The notes under the pieces were generated by a model. It made no database searches and was not told where the DNA came from. It saw nothing but the letters and a program-made list of their open reading frames with translations. Positions 32,163 to 41,054 of a stretch of 48,214 bases of DNA are shown here, piece after piece; the stretch's first letter is position 1, and every line of letters starts with the position of its first letter. A program made the translations under genes and the position numbers. The stretch is from Pseudonocardiaceae bacterium. Lineage in GTDB: Bacteria > Actinomycetota > Actinomycetes > Mycobacteriales > Pseudonocardiaceae. Location of the stretch: the NCBI GenBank assembly GCA_009379845.1, contig WHSZ01000048.1:1-48214 (forward strand), read 5' to 3'.

Positions 32163-33704
32163 ATGAGCTCAACGGTGGTAGTCACAGCCGTCGCGGCTGC
32201 GGCCTATTTCCTGATCATGCTGGCGATTGGCCGCGCCTCATCCCGTGGCACGTCGACCAGTAAGGAATCCTACTTCGTCGCGAACCGCGAGCTGCGTGGT
32301 TTCCCGCTGTTCGCCGCGGTTTTCGGCACCAACATGACGGCGTTCGTGATGCTCGGCCTCGCCGGGCAGACTTACCGAATCGGGCTTGGCACCTGGGGGA
32401 TGCTGATCGGCGCATCGGTGTTGACGCTGCCCGTGCACTTCTACTTCGGCTATCGCTGCTGGCTGGTGGCGCGGCGCAAGAAGATCACCTCGCCGGTCGA
32501 GTTCTACCGCCTTCGATACGACTCGAACGCCCTCGGGATCCTGGCGTTCGTGTTCATGGTCGCGTGGACACTCCCGGTCGTTCTCACCGGAATCATCGGT
32601 GGTGGCCGGGTTTTCAACGCGGTAACCGACGGCGCCATCCCGTTCTGGCTCGGCGGGCTTATCCTCGTCGCGGTCGTGGCCTATTACACCGTGGCCGGCG
32701 GCATGCGCGCGACGGCGTGGACCAACACCGTGCAAACCGTGCTGTTCCTCGGTTTCCTGCTGATCGCGGTCATCTGGGTGCCGGCCGCCAGCGGTGGACC
32801 GGTTGAGCTGTTCAATCAGCTCAACGTCGAGGCCCCGGAACTGATCAGCCGGAACTGGGACATGGCAGGGTTCGGGCCGGCGCTGAGCTGGTTCATCCTG
32901 TTCAGTTCGGGCAACTTCGCGACCCCCTACATCTGGATCCGGATGGTTTCGGCGCAATCCGGCCGCTCGCTTCGCCGGATGGGCACCGTTTACCCGATCG
33001 CCGTGCTCGCCACCTGGGGTTCGGCCATCCTGCTCGGCATGTGGGGCGCGGTTCTCGCGCCGGGGTTGAACGAAGAGGAATCCGATTCGATCGTGTTCAT
33101 CCTGAGCAGCCAGCTCTTCCCGACCGGGCTGGTGGCGGTCGGGCTTGTCGGGCTGCTCGCGATCGTGATGTCCTCTATGGACGCTCAGACCCTGACGATC
33201 AGCAACTTGTTCACGGTCGACGTGGTCCAGCGGTATCGCAAGCACCTCGATGAGCGAAGCGTGGTGCGGTACGCACGTGTCTTCGTGCTTGCCATGCTCG
33301 CGATCCTGTACGTCATCTCGCTGCAGCCGTTGCCGGCCGTCTTCGACCTCGCGACATTCGCCTTCACTGGGTTCATGACGTACTTCCCGATGATGGTGGG
33401 TGGTGTGCTGTGGCGCCGCGCGACCAAGGCCGGTGCGGTGAGCAGCCTGGTGATCGGTCAGGTCGTGGCGCTAGCCGGGTACTTCGAGCTCTACGGGCAT
33501 CCGTTCGGGCTGGAGACGCCGTTCTGGGTGGCGATCGTTTCCTGGGGCGTGTTCATCGTGGTATCGCTGTTCACCGCGCCGCCGAGCGACGACGTGGTGG
33601 AAACCTTCCACGGCGAATGGGATCGGGTGTGGGCGCAGCACCCGCCGGCCGGCCGCCCGCTCGCCCCGGGCTCCGAGCCAGCCCCTGCCGCGGAGGCCCC
33701 CTGA
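32163..33704 (+). CDS. sodium:solute symporter (SSS family, MctP-like)
   Basis: 513 residues, about 13 membrane helices. Start ATG at 32163 (a GTG at 32160 precedes it directly). The SSS family signature occurs in YYTVAGGMRATAWTNTVQ and the sodium-site region FNAVTDGAIPFWLGG; N-terminal GRASSRGTSTSKESYFVANR is typical of the family. The pairing with a DUF3311 gene is that of MctP-type monocarboxylate/organic-acid importers. C-terminal about 45 residues are polar and Pro/Ala-rich. It likely imports the acid used by the catabolic genes on either side. Confidence 0.9.
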   Translation: MSSTVVVTAVAAAAYFLIMLAIGRASSRGTSTSKESYFVANRELRGFPLFAAVFGTNMTAFVMLGLAGQTYRIGLGTWGMLIGASVLTLPVHFYFGYRCWLVARRKKITSPVEFYRLRYDSNALGILAFVFMVAWTLPVVLTGIIGGGRVFNAVTDGAIPFWLGGLILVAVVAYYTVAGGMRATAWTNTVQTVLFLGFLLIAVIWVPAASGGPVELFNQLNVEAPELISRNWDMAGFGPALSWFILFSSGNFATPYIWIRMVSAQSGRSLRRMGTVYPIAVLATWGSAILLGMWGAVLAPGLNEEESDSIVFILSSQLFPTGLVAVGLVGLLAIVMSSMDAQTLTISNLFTVDVVQRYRKHLDERSVVRYARVFVLAMLAILYVISLQPLPAVFDLATFAFTGFMTYFPMMVGGVLWRRATKAGAVSSLVIGQVVALAGYFELYGHPFGLETPFWVAIVSWGVFIVVSLFTAPPSDDVVETFHGEWDRVWAQHPPAGRPLAPGSEPAPAAEAP

Positions 33705-33718
33705 CCCGGCGCCGGGAG

Positions 33719-34531
33719 TTAGGCGGTGTGGGAGCGGGCGAGGGCGCCACCGTCGACGGGGTAAACGGCGCCGGTCATGAAGCTGGAGGCCGGCGAGGCG
33801 AGCAGCAGCGCGAGCCCGTACAGCTCGCGCGGGTTGGCCATCCGGCCGAGCGGCACGGTTTCCGCCCACCGGGCCTCGACGTCCGGGGATGGGCCGCCGT
33901 CCCCGCCGATGTTGGTGCGGAATGGGCCAGGCGCGATGGCGTTGACCGTCACGCCGTACGGCGCGAGCTCGAGCGCCGCTTGCTTCATCAGGTTGACGAC
34001 GGCGGCTTTGGTCGCCACGTAGGCGTAACCGACCATCGGGTCGGTACGCAGGCCAGCGGTTGACGCGGTGACAACGATCTTCCCGGAGCGCTGCCGTTTC
34101 ATGTGGTGCGCCGCGGCCCGCAGCGTCGCAACCACGCCGTCGAGGTTGACGGCCCGAACCGCGTCCCAGTCGGACGGTTTCAGCGCGTCGATTTCGCCTT
34201 CCGCACGCGAGAAACCAGGGCCAGCGGAAATACCGGCGTTGGCGAAGACCACGTCGAGGTCGCCGGCGGTAGTCACGCGTTCGATGAGCTCGTCTACCTG
34301 GTCGGGCTCGCGAACGTCGGTGGGAACCGCGGTGACGTCCAGCCCGCGTCCGGCCAGCTCCTCGCACGTGGCCTCCAGCCGCTCCCGATTCACCTCAGCC
34401 ATGGTCACGATCGCGCCGCGCTCCGCGAGGCAGGTGGCGATCGCGAGCCCGAGCCCGCTACCGGCACCGGTGACGACCACCCGGCTGCCGCGCACATCGA
34501 ACAGGGCGTCGCCCGTCACTGTCTCTGGCAC
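33719..34531 (-). CDS. short-chain dehydrogenase/reductase (SDR)
   Basis: 270 residues from GTG at 34531 behind GGAGGG; the frame stays open upstream but without similarity. Classical SDR: TGAGSGLG at residues 21-28, NAG motif in VFANAGIS, catalytic Ser in VTASTAG, and Y-V-A-T-K carrying Tyr and Lys. The C-terminal FMTGAVYPVDGGALARS matches the family end. It faces the symporter gene (convergent, 14 bp) and is divergent from the PadR gene, so it may be under PadR control. Substrate unknown. Confidence 0.88.
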   Translation of the reverse strand: MPETVTGDALFDVRGSRVVVTGAGSGLGLAIATCLAERGAIVTMAEVNRERLEATCEELAGRGLDVTAVPTDVREPDQVDELIERVTTAGDLDVVFANAGISAGPGFSRAEGEIDALKPSDWDAVRAVNLDGVVATLRAAAHHMKRQRSGKIVVTASTAGLRTDPMVGYAYVATKAAVVNLMKQAALELAPYGVTVNAIAPGPFRTNIGGDGGPSPDVEARWAETVPLGRMANPRELYGLALLLASPASSFMTGAVYPVDGGALARSHTA

Positions 34532-34701
34532 CTTTGTCCCTCCGCTCCGCGCCTCCACTCGCCGTCGCGCCCAAAGTTGACCACGGCCACGGCCGCGAAG
34601 CCAGCGCGAATCGACACGAATCAAGATCAGCCTGCGACAGCGGTATCGCGTGAGAGACTGACTGGAATCGTTCGCTCCGTCCCGGATCTAGGAGGATTCC
34701 G

Positions 34702-35349
34702 TTGTCCTTGCGGCATGCGCTGCTCGCCTTGCTGGAAAACCGGCCGATGACGGGCTACGAGCTTGCCAAGCAGTTCGACGAGTCAGCGATCTACGTCTGG
34801 CACGCCCAGCATCCGCAGATTTACACGGAATTGCGCAAAATGGAGGCGGACGGCCTGATCGACGTTTCCGCTGCCCGGCGTGGCACGAAGGCCACCAAAC
34901 GCACCTACTTCCTCACCGAAGCCGGCGCTTCGGAACTCACCCGGTGGGTCAGCGAACCGCAGCAACCCCCACGGGAACGCGATCCCGCTTACCTCAAAGC
35001 CATCTACTTCGAATTCGGCTCATTCGCCAATGCGCGCCGGCAATTCGAGGCACATCTCGAGCACTACCGGCGGCTTGAAAGGCAATGGCGCGCGCACGCC
35101 GACCAGCTCGAACGCCGCGATACCGACCTGATCCGCCGCCGCCTGGCCCGCGCCCCGGAAAAGGCGCACGACGCCATTGTGGATTTCAAGGTGCATACCT
35201 ACCGGGGCCTCATCGAGCGGGCAAAGGTCGAGGTGGCGTGGGCGAAGCGCGGCCTCGCGATGGTCGACCGGCTGGAGCGCGACGCCGGGATCGCGGAAGG
35301 CGATGAGGTCTCCCCTCCCCAGATCGATTCGATCGAATCGAGCGAATGA
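34702..35349 (+). CDS. PadR-family transcriptional regulator
   Basis: 215 residues from TTG at 34702 behind AGGAGG. The PadR winged HTH (residues 1-80) reads LRHALLALLENRPMTGYELAKQF, YVWHAQHPQIYTELRKMEADGLI and TKRTYFLTEAGASELTRWV. The C-terminal helical dimerisation domain (Vir-type, residues 90-200) is typical of PadR-s2 proteins. PadR regulators often respond to phenolic acids. It lies 210 bp upstream of the MetE-like operon on the same strand and divergent from the SDR gene; control of one or both is likely. Confidence 0.9.
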   Translation: MSLRHALLALLENRPMTGYELAKQFDESAIYVWHAQHPQIYTELRKMEADGLIDVSAARRGTKATKRTYFLTEAGASELTRWVSEPQQPPRERDPAYLKAIYFEFGSFANARRQFEAHLEHYRRLERQWRAHADQLERRDTDLIRRRLARAPEKAHDAIVDFKVHTYRGLIERAKVEVAWAKRGLAMVDRLERDAGIAEGDEVSPPQIDSIESSE

Positions 35350-35468
35350 TCAGAACGAACGCACTGGTCAAGGCATGGTTCCATATGTCTGCTCTTACTG
35401 ATACGCTTACCCTTCGCGTCGGCCACGCACCGCGGCAAGGAGTTGCACAGCTCGCAGCCGCGCGCCGA

Positions 35469-35485
35469 TGACGTCGTGACGTCAC
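35469..35485. promoter_or_regulatory. TGACGTC tandem repeats, candidate PadR operator
   Basis: TGACGTCG (35469-35476) and TGACGTCA (35477-35484) are adjacent direct copies, the second part of the perfect palindrome GTGACGTCAC (35476-35485). They sit 75-91 bp before the MetE-like ATG. A second repeat, CGCTTACCC, occurs at 35404-35412 and 35485-35493. Confidence 0.45.
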
Positions 35486-35520
35486 GCTTACCCCAGCTAC
35501 CCGGATCGCGCCTTGTACCC

Positions 35521-35540
35521 CGCGGGCGATGGTGCCCGCG
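35521..35540 (+). promoter_or_regulatory. 5'-leader hairpin before the MetE-like gene
   Basis: CGCGGGC-gatggt-GCCCGCG is a perfect 7-bp stem with a 6-nt loop, ending 4 nt before the ribosome site AGGAG (35545-35549). It could act as a translational or transcriptional control element or stabilise the leader; no known riboswitch fold is recognised. Confidence 0.4.
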
Positions 35541-35559
35541 CTAACAGGAGATCGCCGCC

Positions 35560-36675
35560 ATGGAAACGGCAACGCCGCCGCCTTTTCACGCCGATCACGT
35601 AGGAAGCCTGCTCCGCAGCAAGAAACTCATGGATGCCCGCGAGCGAGCCTTTCGCGGAGAACTCAGCGGAACCCAGCTGCGGGCAGTGGAAGACGACGAG
35701 ATCGTCCGGCTCCTCGACCGTCAGGAAGAAATCGGGCTATCGGTGGTCACCGATGGTGAAATGCGACGGACACAGTGGCATTTCGATTTCCTGGTCGGGC
35801 TCGATGGTGTCGAATTCCCCAAGGTCAACCAGTCGTATGTGCCGGAAGGAACCGACCATCGAGTGGCGCCGACCACCGATCGACCACGCGTCGTGGGCCA
35901 GGTGGGATTCTCACGACACCCGATGCTCGAGCATTTCAGCTTTATCACCGAACGCACCCGGGTAACGCCCAAGCTGTCGATTCCGGCACCCAGCGTGCTG
36001 CATTTCCGCAACGGCCGGAAAGCGGTCAGCCAGGACGTTTACCCGGACCTCGCGGAATTCTTTCACGATCTCGGCAACGCCTACCGGGGATTCGTGCGCG
36101 CGGTAGCCGACGCCGGCTGCCGGTACCTGCAGCTGGACGAGACCAGCTTCGCCTACCTCTGCGACCCGGACCAGCGGCAGCTGCTGATCGGTCGCGGCGA
36201 CGACCCGGACGTGCTGCTCGGGTACTACACCGAAGCGCTGAACGCCGCGGTTTCCGGTGCCCCGGAGGGCATGACCGTGGTGATGCACATGTGCCGGGGC
36301 AACAACCGCTCCAACTGGCACGCGCGGGGCGGCTACGAACCGATCGCCGAGACCGCCTTCCACCGGGTCAACGTGGCCGGGTACTTCATGGAGTACGACA
36401 GCGACCGGGCCGGCGGATTCGAACCGTTGCGGCACCTGCCACCCGGCAAGAAAGCCGTGCTCGGCCTTGTCACCTCGAAGGCCGGCACGCTGGAAGCCCC
36501 CGATCAGATCAAGAAAAACATCGACGACGCGGCGAGCCACGCGCCGATCGAACAACTGTGCCTGAGCCCGCAATGCGGTTTCGCCAGCATTGACAAGGGC
36601 AACGTGCTGACCGAGGACGAGCAGTGGCGCAAGCTCGAGTTGATCGTCCAGGTCGCCGACGAAGTGTGGGGCTGA
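35560..36675 (+). CDS. short MetE-like zinc methyltransferase (cobalamin-independent methionine synthase C-terminal family)
   Basis: 371 residues, about half of true MetE (about 750); only the C-terminal catalytic barrel is present. The start HADHVGSLLRSKKL and DGEMRRTQWHFDFLVGLDGV are typical of these short proteins. The zinc ligands are seen as H243-M-C245 (MHMCRGNN), E278 in FMEYD and C339 (SPQCGFAS). The family includes epoxyalkane:coenzyme M transferase and many unassigned enzymes acting on thiols, so transfer to or from a thiol is likely; true methionine synthesis is unlikely without the N-terminal domain. It heads an operon with permease (24 bp gap) and ThDP enzyme. Confidence 0.88.
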   Translation: METATPPPFHADHVGSLLRSKKLMDARERAFRGELSGTQLRAVEDDEIVRLLDRQEEIGLSVVTDGEMRRTQWHFDFLVGLDGVEFPKVNQSYVPEGTDHRVAPTTDRPRVVGQVGFSRHPMLEHFSFITERTRVTPKLSIPAPSVLHFRNGRKAVSQDVYPDLAEFFHDLGNAYRGFVRAVADAGCRYLQLDETSFAYLCDPDQRQLLIGRGDDPDVLLGYYTEALNAAVSGAPEGMTVVMHMCRGNNRSNWHARGGYEPIAETAFHRVNVAGYFMEYDSDRAGGFEPLRHLPPGKKAVLGLVTSKAGTLEAPDQIKKNIDDAASHAPIEQLCLSPQCGFASIDKGNVLTEDEQWRKLELIVQVADEVWG

Positions 36676-36699
36676 TCCGACGAACCGGAAGGACACGCC

Positions 36700-38004
36700 A
36701 TGACTTTCCACATCGTCGCGATCGCCGGCTTGCTCGCGGTTTTCGTCCTGGGCACGTTCAGCCCGGTCAACCTCGGTGCGCTGGCGATGGTCGCGGCCTT
36801 CCTGGTCGGCACGTTGATGCTCGGCGAGGAACCAGACGCGGTACTGGCCGGTTTCCCCGCGGACATGTTCGTCCTGATTCTCGGTGTCACGTACTTGTTC
36901 GGCATCGCGGCGGCGAACGGAACGCTGGAATGGCTGCTTGAGAAGCTGGTCCGGTTGGTGCGCGGCAACGCGGCGGTCGTGCCACCACTGATCTTCCTGC
37001 TCACCAGCGGACTGGTGAGCGTGGGAGCGATCGCGCCCGCGGTGTCCGCGATGTTCGCGAGGCTGTCGCTTGGCTTGGCGAAACGGTTGAACATCAACCC
37101 GATGCTGGTCTCCCTGATGGTGATCACCGGGGGATGCGCGGGGAGTTTCTCGCCGATCAGCCTGCTCGGGCTGATCACCAACACCACCCTGGAACGCAAC
37201 GATCTCACGGCCAGCCCCGTCGGGCTGTACCTGCTGGTCTACGGGTACAACCTGGCGCTCGCGGTGGTGGCCTACCTGATATACGGCGGGGTCACGCTCG
37301 TTCGCCGGCAACGCGTCGCGGTGGACGCCGCTCCGGCATCGTCCGGCCCGGGCGCCCAGTCCGCACCCCCGGCGACCGACGTGGAAAACGACGCGGACGC
37401 ACCCCGGTTGACGCCGCCCCGGATCGCCACGCTCGCCGGGATCCTCGTTCTCGCGGTCGGCCTGCTCGGTTTCGGGCTCGACGTCGGCATGCTCTCGCTG
37501 CTGATCGCGGTCGTGCTGCACCTGGTTTTCCAGCAGTCCAGCAAGGGTGCGCTGGATCGGGTGAGCTGGCAGGTGATCGTGCTGATCTGCGGTGTGGTGA
37601 CCTACGTCGAGGTGATGGAACGCGGCGGCACCATCGAAGCACTGGGCAATAGCGTGGTGGGGCTGCAATCCCCGCTGCTGGTGACGCTGCTGCTGTGCGC
37701 GGTCGGCGCGGTGGTGTCCGCTTTCGCCTCCAGCACCGGGGTGATCAGTGCGATGATCGCGCTGATCGTGCCGTTCCTGGCGTCCGGATCGATCGGGGTT
37801 CTCGCGGTGGTGGCGGCGATCGCACTGTCCGCGACGGTGGTTGACGCCTGCCCGTTCTCCTCGACAAGTGCCCTGATCGTGGCGAACGCTCCGGAAGACC
37901 TGCAGCGCCGGATATTCCGCGGGCTCGGCAAGTGGGCGTTCGGTATGGTGCTAACCGCTCCGGTAGCCACTGTTCTGCTACTCGTCGCACCGGGATGGTT
38001 GTGA
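36700..38004 (+). CDS. MatC/SLC13-type dicarboxylate permease
   Basis: 434 residues with about 11-12 membrane helices and a polar Ala/Pro loop at about 205-235. The N-terminal half matches the dicarboxylate carrier MatC N-terminal domain (FVLGTFSPVNLGALAMVAAFLV; FPADMFVLILGVTYLFGIAAANGT), and the C-terminal half has the repeated SLC13/ArsB-like hairpin (SAFASSTGVISAMIALIVPF; ACPFSSTSALIVANAP). Family members carry malonate, succinate or other dicarboxylates. Located between MetE-like and ThDP enzymes with 24-bp and overlapping junctions, so it probably imports the pathway substrate. Confidence 0.85.
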   Translation: MTFHIVAIAGLLAVFVLGTFSPVNLGALAMVAAFLVGTLMLGEEPDAVLAGFPADMFVLILGVTYLFGIAAANGTLEWLLEKLVRLVRGNAAVVPPLIFLLTSGLVSVGAIAPAVSAMFARLSLGLAKRLNINPMLVSLMVITGGCAGSFSPISLLGLITNTTLERNDLTASPVGLYLLVYGYNLALAVVAYLIYGGVTLVRRQRVAVDAAPASSGPGAQSAPPATDVENDADAPRLTPPRIATLAGILVLAVGLLGFGLDVGMLSLLIAVVLHLVFQQSSKGALDRVSWQVIVLICGVVTYVEVMERGGTIEALGNSVVGLQSPLLVTLLLCAVGAVVSAFASSTGVISAMIALIVPFLASGSIGVLAVVAAIALSATVVDACPFSSTSALIVANAPEDLQRRIFRGLGKWAFGMVLTAPVATVLLLVAPGWL

Positions 38005-39800
38005 TCAACGTGCCCGACGAAACCGCCGCACCGCCGGACGATGCGCCCGCGGGATGGGGTAGTGACGCGATCGCCGAAGCCCTGCGGGCCACCGGGGTTC
38101 CCTACGTGGCACTGAATCCCGGATCCAGCTATCGCGGATTGCACGACAGCCTGGTGAACTACCTCGGCGACCGCGACCCGAGCATGCTGGTCTGCCTGCA
38201 CGAGGAGCACGCGGTGGCGATCGCGCACGGCTACGCGAAGGTCACCGGCGAACCCATGGCGGTCGCGTTGCACGCGAACGTCGGGCTGATGCACGCCGCC
38301 ATGGCCGTGTACAACGCCTACTGCGACCGGGTTCCGATGATCATCGTGGGCGCCACCGGACCGGTGGACGCGGACCGGCGCCGCCCGTGGATCGACTGGT
38401 TGCACACCTCCGCGGATCAGGCCGCGCTGGTGCGGGACTACGTCAAGTGGGACGACCAGCCGGCCTCCGCACCGGCCAGTGTCGCCGCACTGCTGCGCGG
38501 AAACCAGCTCACCCGCACCCACCCGATGGCGCCCGTCTACCTGTGCTTCGACGTCGGCGTGCAGGAAGCCGAGCTGACCGGGGAGCCGCCGACCCCGCGG
38601 GCGGAACGCTACCCGCCGTTCCCGGACGCGCAGCCGTCCACGGACGCGGTGGACGCCGCGGTTCGGTTGCTGGCCGAGGCGGGCAACGTGGTGATACTGG
38701 CCGGCGGCGTTGGCCACGACCAGCACGCCTGGCAGCGCCGCATCGAGCTCGCCGAACGGCTGGGTGCCAGCGTCGTCACGGACCTGAAGGTGGGCGCGGG
38801 ATTCCCGACCGACCATCCGTCGCACGGCGCCGCGCCGGGGTTGTTCATCAACCCTGCCAACCTCGAGCTGATCAGGGCGGCGGACGTGGTGCTCAGCCTC
38901 GACTGGCTGGATCTCGGCGGAACGCTGCGGCAGGCGTACGGCGAGCGGGAGGTGACCGCGCGGATCGTGGTGGCCACCATCGACCACCAGTTGTGGGGCG
39001 GCTGGGCCAAAGTGGACCAGGCGCTGCACCCGGCGGACGTGCTGCTGCACTGCCGCGCCGACGTCGCTGTCCCCGCGCTGCTCGAGCGGTTGCCGGCGGC
39101 GCAGCCAGCAAGCACGCGCGACGCGCCGTTCACGCCGGAGGCCGCTGACCGGACCGGACAGGGCGCCGCCGACCAGACCGGGCCGACCGGCGCGATCACG
39201 GTGGCGCACTTGCAGGACACGCTGCGCGAGGCAACCAGCGACCGGGCGGTCACGCTGATCCGGGTGCCGTTCGCCTGGGACGCGGCACGCTGGCCGATCG
39301 GCGAGCCACTCGACTACCTCGGTGCGGACGGTGGCGCCGGGATCGGCTCGGGTCCCGGGCTCGCCGTGGGCGCCGCACTCGCACTGCGGGGCGGCGATCG
39401 GTTGCCCGTCGCGGTGCTCGGGGATGGCGACTACCTGATGGGCGTCACGGCATTGTGGACCGCGGCGCGGCACGAGATACCGCTGCTTGTGGTGGTGGCG
39501 AACAACAATTCGTTCTTCAACGACGAGGTGCATCAGTATCGGGTGGCCCGTACCCGCTCGCGGCCGGTCGGCAACGCGCACGTCGGAATGCGCCTACAGG
39601 AACCGGATCCGGACGTCGCCGGTCTTGCTCGGGATCTCGGATTCACCGGTCACGGCCCGATCCGCGATCCCGCGGACCTCGGTCCGGCGCTGCGCAAGGC
39701 GGTGCTCGCGGTGCGCGACGGCGGGCAGGCGGTTGTCGACGTGCGGGTGGAACGCGGCTACTCCGCGGAGACCGCGGCCGCGGTGGCGAACTCGCCGTAG
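38001..39800 (+). CDS. ThDP-dependent enzyme (acetolactate synthase/2-oxoacid decarboxylase superfamily)
   Basis: 599 residues from GTG at 38001, which overlaps the permease stop (GTGA); ATG at 37995 is also possible. Conserved Glu68 (LHEEHAVAIAHGYAK) should activate the cofactor. The ThDP motif is G474-D475-G476-D followed by NNN about 25 residues on (VVANNNSFFND). An N-terminal PYR domain (about 15-190), central domain and C-terminal PP domain are in order, with a short Pro/Ala/Asp linker near 370-395. The family includes acetolactate synthase, sulfopyruvate and phosphonopyruvate decarboxylases; the exact reaction is not predictable. Translational coupling to the permease is likely. Confidence 0.88.
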   Translation: MINVPDETAAPPDDAPAGWGSDAIAEALRATGVPYVALNPGSSYRGLHDSLVNYLGDRDPSMLVCLHEEHAVAIAHGYAKVTGEPMAVALHANVGLMHAAMAVYNAYCDRVPMIIVGATGPVDADRRRPWIDWLHTSADQAALVRDYVKWDDQPASAPASVAALLRGNQLTRTHPMAPVYLCFDVGVQEAELTGEPPTPRAERYPPFPDAQPSTDAVDAAVRLLAEAGNVVILAGGVGHDQHAWQRRIELAERLGASVVTDLKVGAGFPTDHPSHGAAPGLFINPANLELIRAADVVLSLDWLDLGGTLRQAYGEREVTARIVVATIDHQLWGGWAKVDQALHPADVLLHCRADVAVPALLERLPAAQPASTRDAPFTPEAADRTGQGAADQTGPTGAITVAHLQDTLREATSDRAVTLIRVPFAWDAARWPIGEPLDYLGADGGAGIGSGPGLAVGAALALRGGDRLPVAVLGDGDYLMGVTALWTAARHEIPLLVVVANNNSFFNDEVHQYRVARTRSRPVGNAHVGMRLQEPDPDVAGLARDLGFTGHGPIRDPADLGPALRKAVLAVRDGGQAVVDVRVERGYSAETAAAVANSP

Positions 39801-39958
39801 ACGTGACCGCGGCCGCTGCGATGTGGGAGGCCACGTCCTCGGCGCGAACCGAAACTCGGCCGATCGGTGTATTGATGCGATGCTGGTCCCGGCAGCAGGC
39901 CGGCCGTCGCCGGGCGCCTGCCGCGGGCCGCCCCTGGTATGCGATCTCCGGAGGAGTC

Positions 39959-40375
39959 ATGGTGTCAACCGCCGCCGCCACGTTTCGTACCTCGGTTCCG
40001 CCGCGGCTTTGCGATGCCCAAGGCATGCTGCACGCCAGCCGCTACTACGAGTGCTTCGAGGATGCCTTCCTCCACTGGCTCGATACTTTCGTCGGCGGGT
40101 ACGGCACCCTCCGCGAATCGGGAGCGGACCTGGTGGTGGTCGCAAGCGGCTGCGAACACCAGCAGGGCGCGCGACTGGGCGAAGTCCTCGACATCGATGT
40201 ACGACCGCGTGCCGTTGGCCGGACCTCGCTCGCCATCGCGTTCACAATTCAGCGTCAAACCGGCGAGCACATCGCGACCGGGCACACCACCTACGTCGCG
40301 GTGTCCAGCACAGGTGGCTCGGTGGCGCTGCCGGAATGCCTTGCGGCGCTGCGCGAAACCCAGGACCCCGCGTGA
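39959..40375 (+). CDS. hotdog-fold acyl-CoA thioesterase (4-hydroxybenzoyl-CoA thioesterase type)
   Basis: 138 residues from ATG at 39959 behind GGAGGAG. The hotdog pattern is clear: PPRLCDAQGMLHASRYYECFEDAFLHWL (catalytic Asp20 region, then helix), EVLDIDVRPRAVGRTSLAIAFTIQ and IATGHTTYVAV. YbgC/4-hydroxybenzoyl-CoA thioesterases have D-x-x-G-x-x-x-x-x-x-Y in this place, matched here with Met/Leu substitutions. It hydrolyses an acyl-CoA. It lies 158 bp after the ThDP gene, so may be in the same operon or separately expressed. Confidence 0.8.
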   Translation: MVSTAAATFRTSVPPRLCDAQGMLHASRYYECFEDAFLHWLDTFVGGYGTLRESGADLVVVASGCEHQQGARLGEVLDIDVRPRAVGRTSLAIAFTIQRQTGEHIATGHTTYVAVSSTGGSVALPECLAALRETQDPA

Positions 40376-40529
40376 ATCCGTGAATCCCGAGGCGGTTTCG
40401 AACGCAGCCACATTCACCGTCACGGGGTCCAGGTGCGGTAGGCGGCATCAGCCATTTGTGCGACCTCGGCTGCTGGGGGCACCACTAGTGTCGGCACGGA
40501 TCGACAGTGTCACGACCTAGGTGCATCCG

Positions 40530-40946
40530 ATGGCCTCTCGGCTCAACCCGTACATCAACTTCGCCGGCGACGCTCGGCAAGCCATGGAATTCTACAAGCG
40601 TGTATTCGGTGGCACGTTGTCCCTGAACACGTTCGGCGAATTCGGCGCGCAGGACTACACGGACGACGCCGAGAAGATCATGCACAGCATGCTGGAGACC
40701 GAAAGCGGATTCACGCTCATGTGTGCCGACATGCCGGCCGGGATGGAACTCAACCCGGGGAACAACATGTCGGTGAGCCTGAGCGGGGATGACGCCGACA
40801 AACTGCGCGGCTACTGGGAGAAACTGTCCGACGGCGGCACCGTGGCGATGCCGCTGGACAAGCAGGTGTGGGGCGACGAGTTCGGCATGTGCGTGGACCA
40901 GTTCGGTATCTCCTGGATGGTCAACATCTCCCAGCCGCAGGGCTGA
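40530..40946 (+). CDS. VOC-family PhnB-like protein
   Basis: 138 residues from ATG at 40530; a GTG at 40521 is possible but MASRLNPYINFAGDARQAMEF is the usual PhnB-like beginning. Features include YKRVFGGTLSLNTFGEF, IMHSMLETESGFTLMCADMP, VSLSGDDADKL and the end VWGDEFGMCVDQFGISWMVN. PhnB-like VOC proteins are common, of unknown substrate, with some related to 3-demethylubiquinone methyltransferase fold. CACTAGTG (40488-40495) upstream is a small palindrome. It is not clearly tied to the neighbouring operon. Confidence 0.85.
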   Translation: MASRLNPYINFAGDARQAMEFYKRVFGGTLSLNTFGEFGAQDYTDDAEKIMHSMLETESGFTLMCADMPAGMELNPGNNMSVSLSGDDADKLRGYWEKLSDGGTVAMPLDKQVWGDEFGMCVDQFGISWMVNISQPQG

Positions 40947-41054
40947 CCCGCCTACTTCGCGCGAGTGCCCCGGAGTGGTTGCCGGGTAGGCCCGCTGGCA
41001 CCGGCGAAGACTGACCTCGTTCGATGGCCTCGTTCGATCGCCTCGTTCCGGCGG

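Noticed and set aside
35350..35559. SAM or cobalamin riboswitch before the MetE-like gene
   Set aside because: Only a short simple hairpin and protein-type repeats are visible; none of the conserved cores of SAM or B12 riboswitches was recognised by eye. A covariance-model search would decide.
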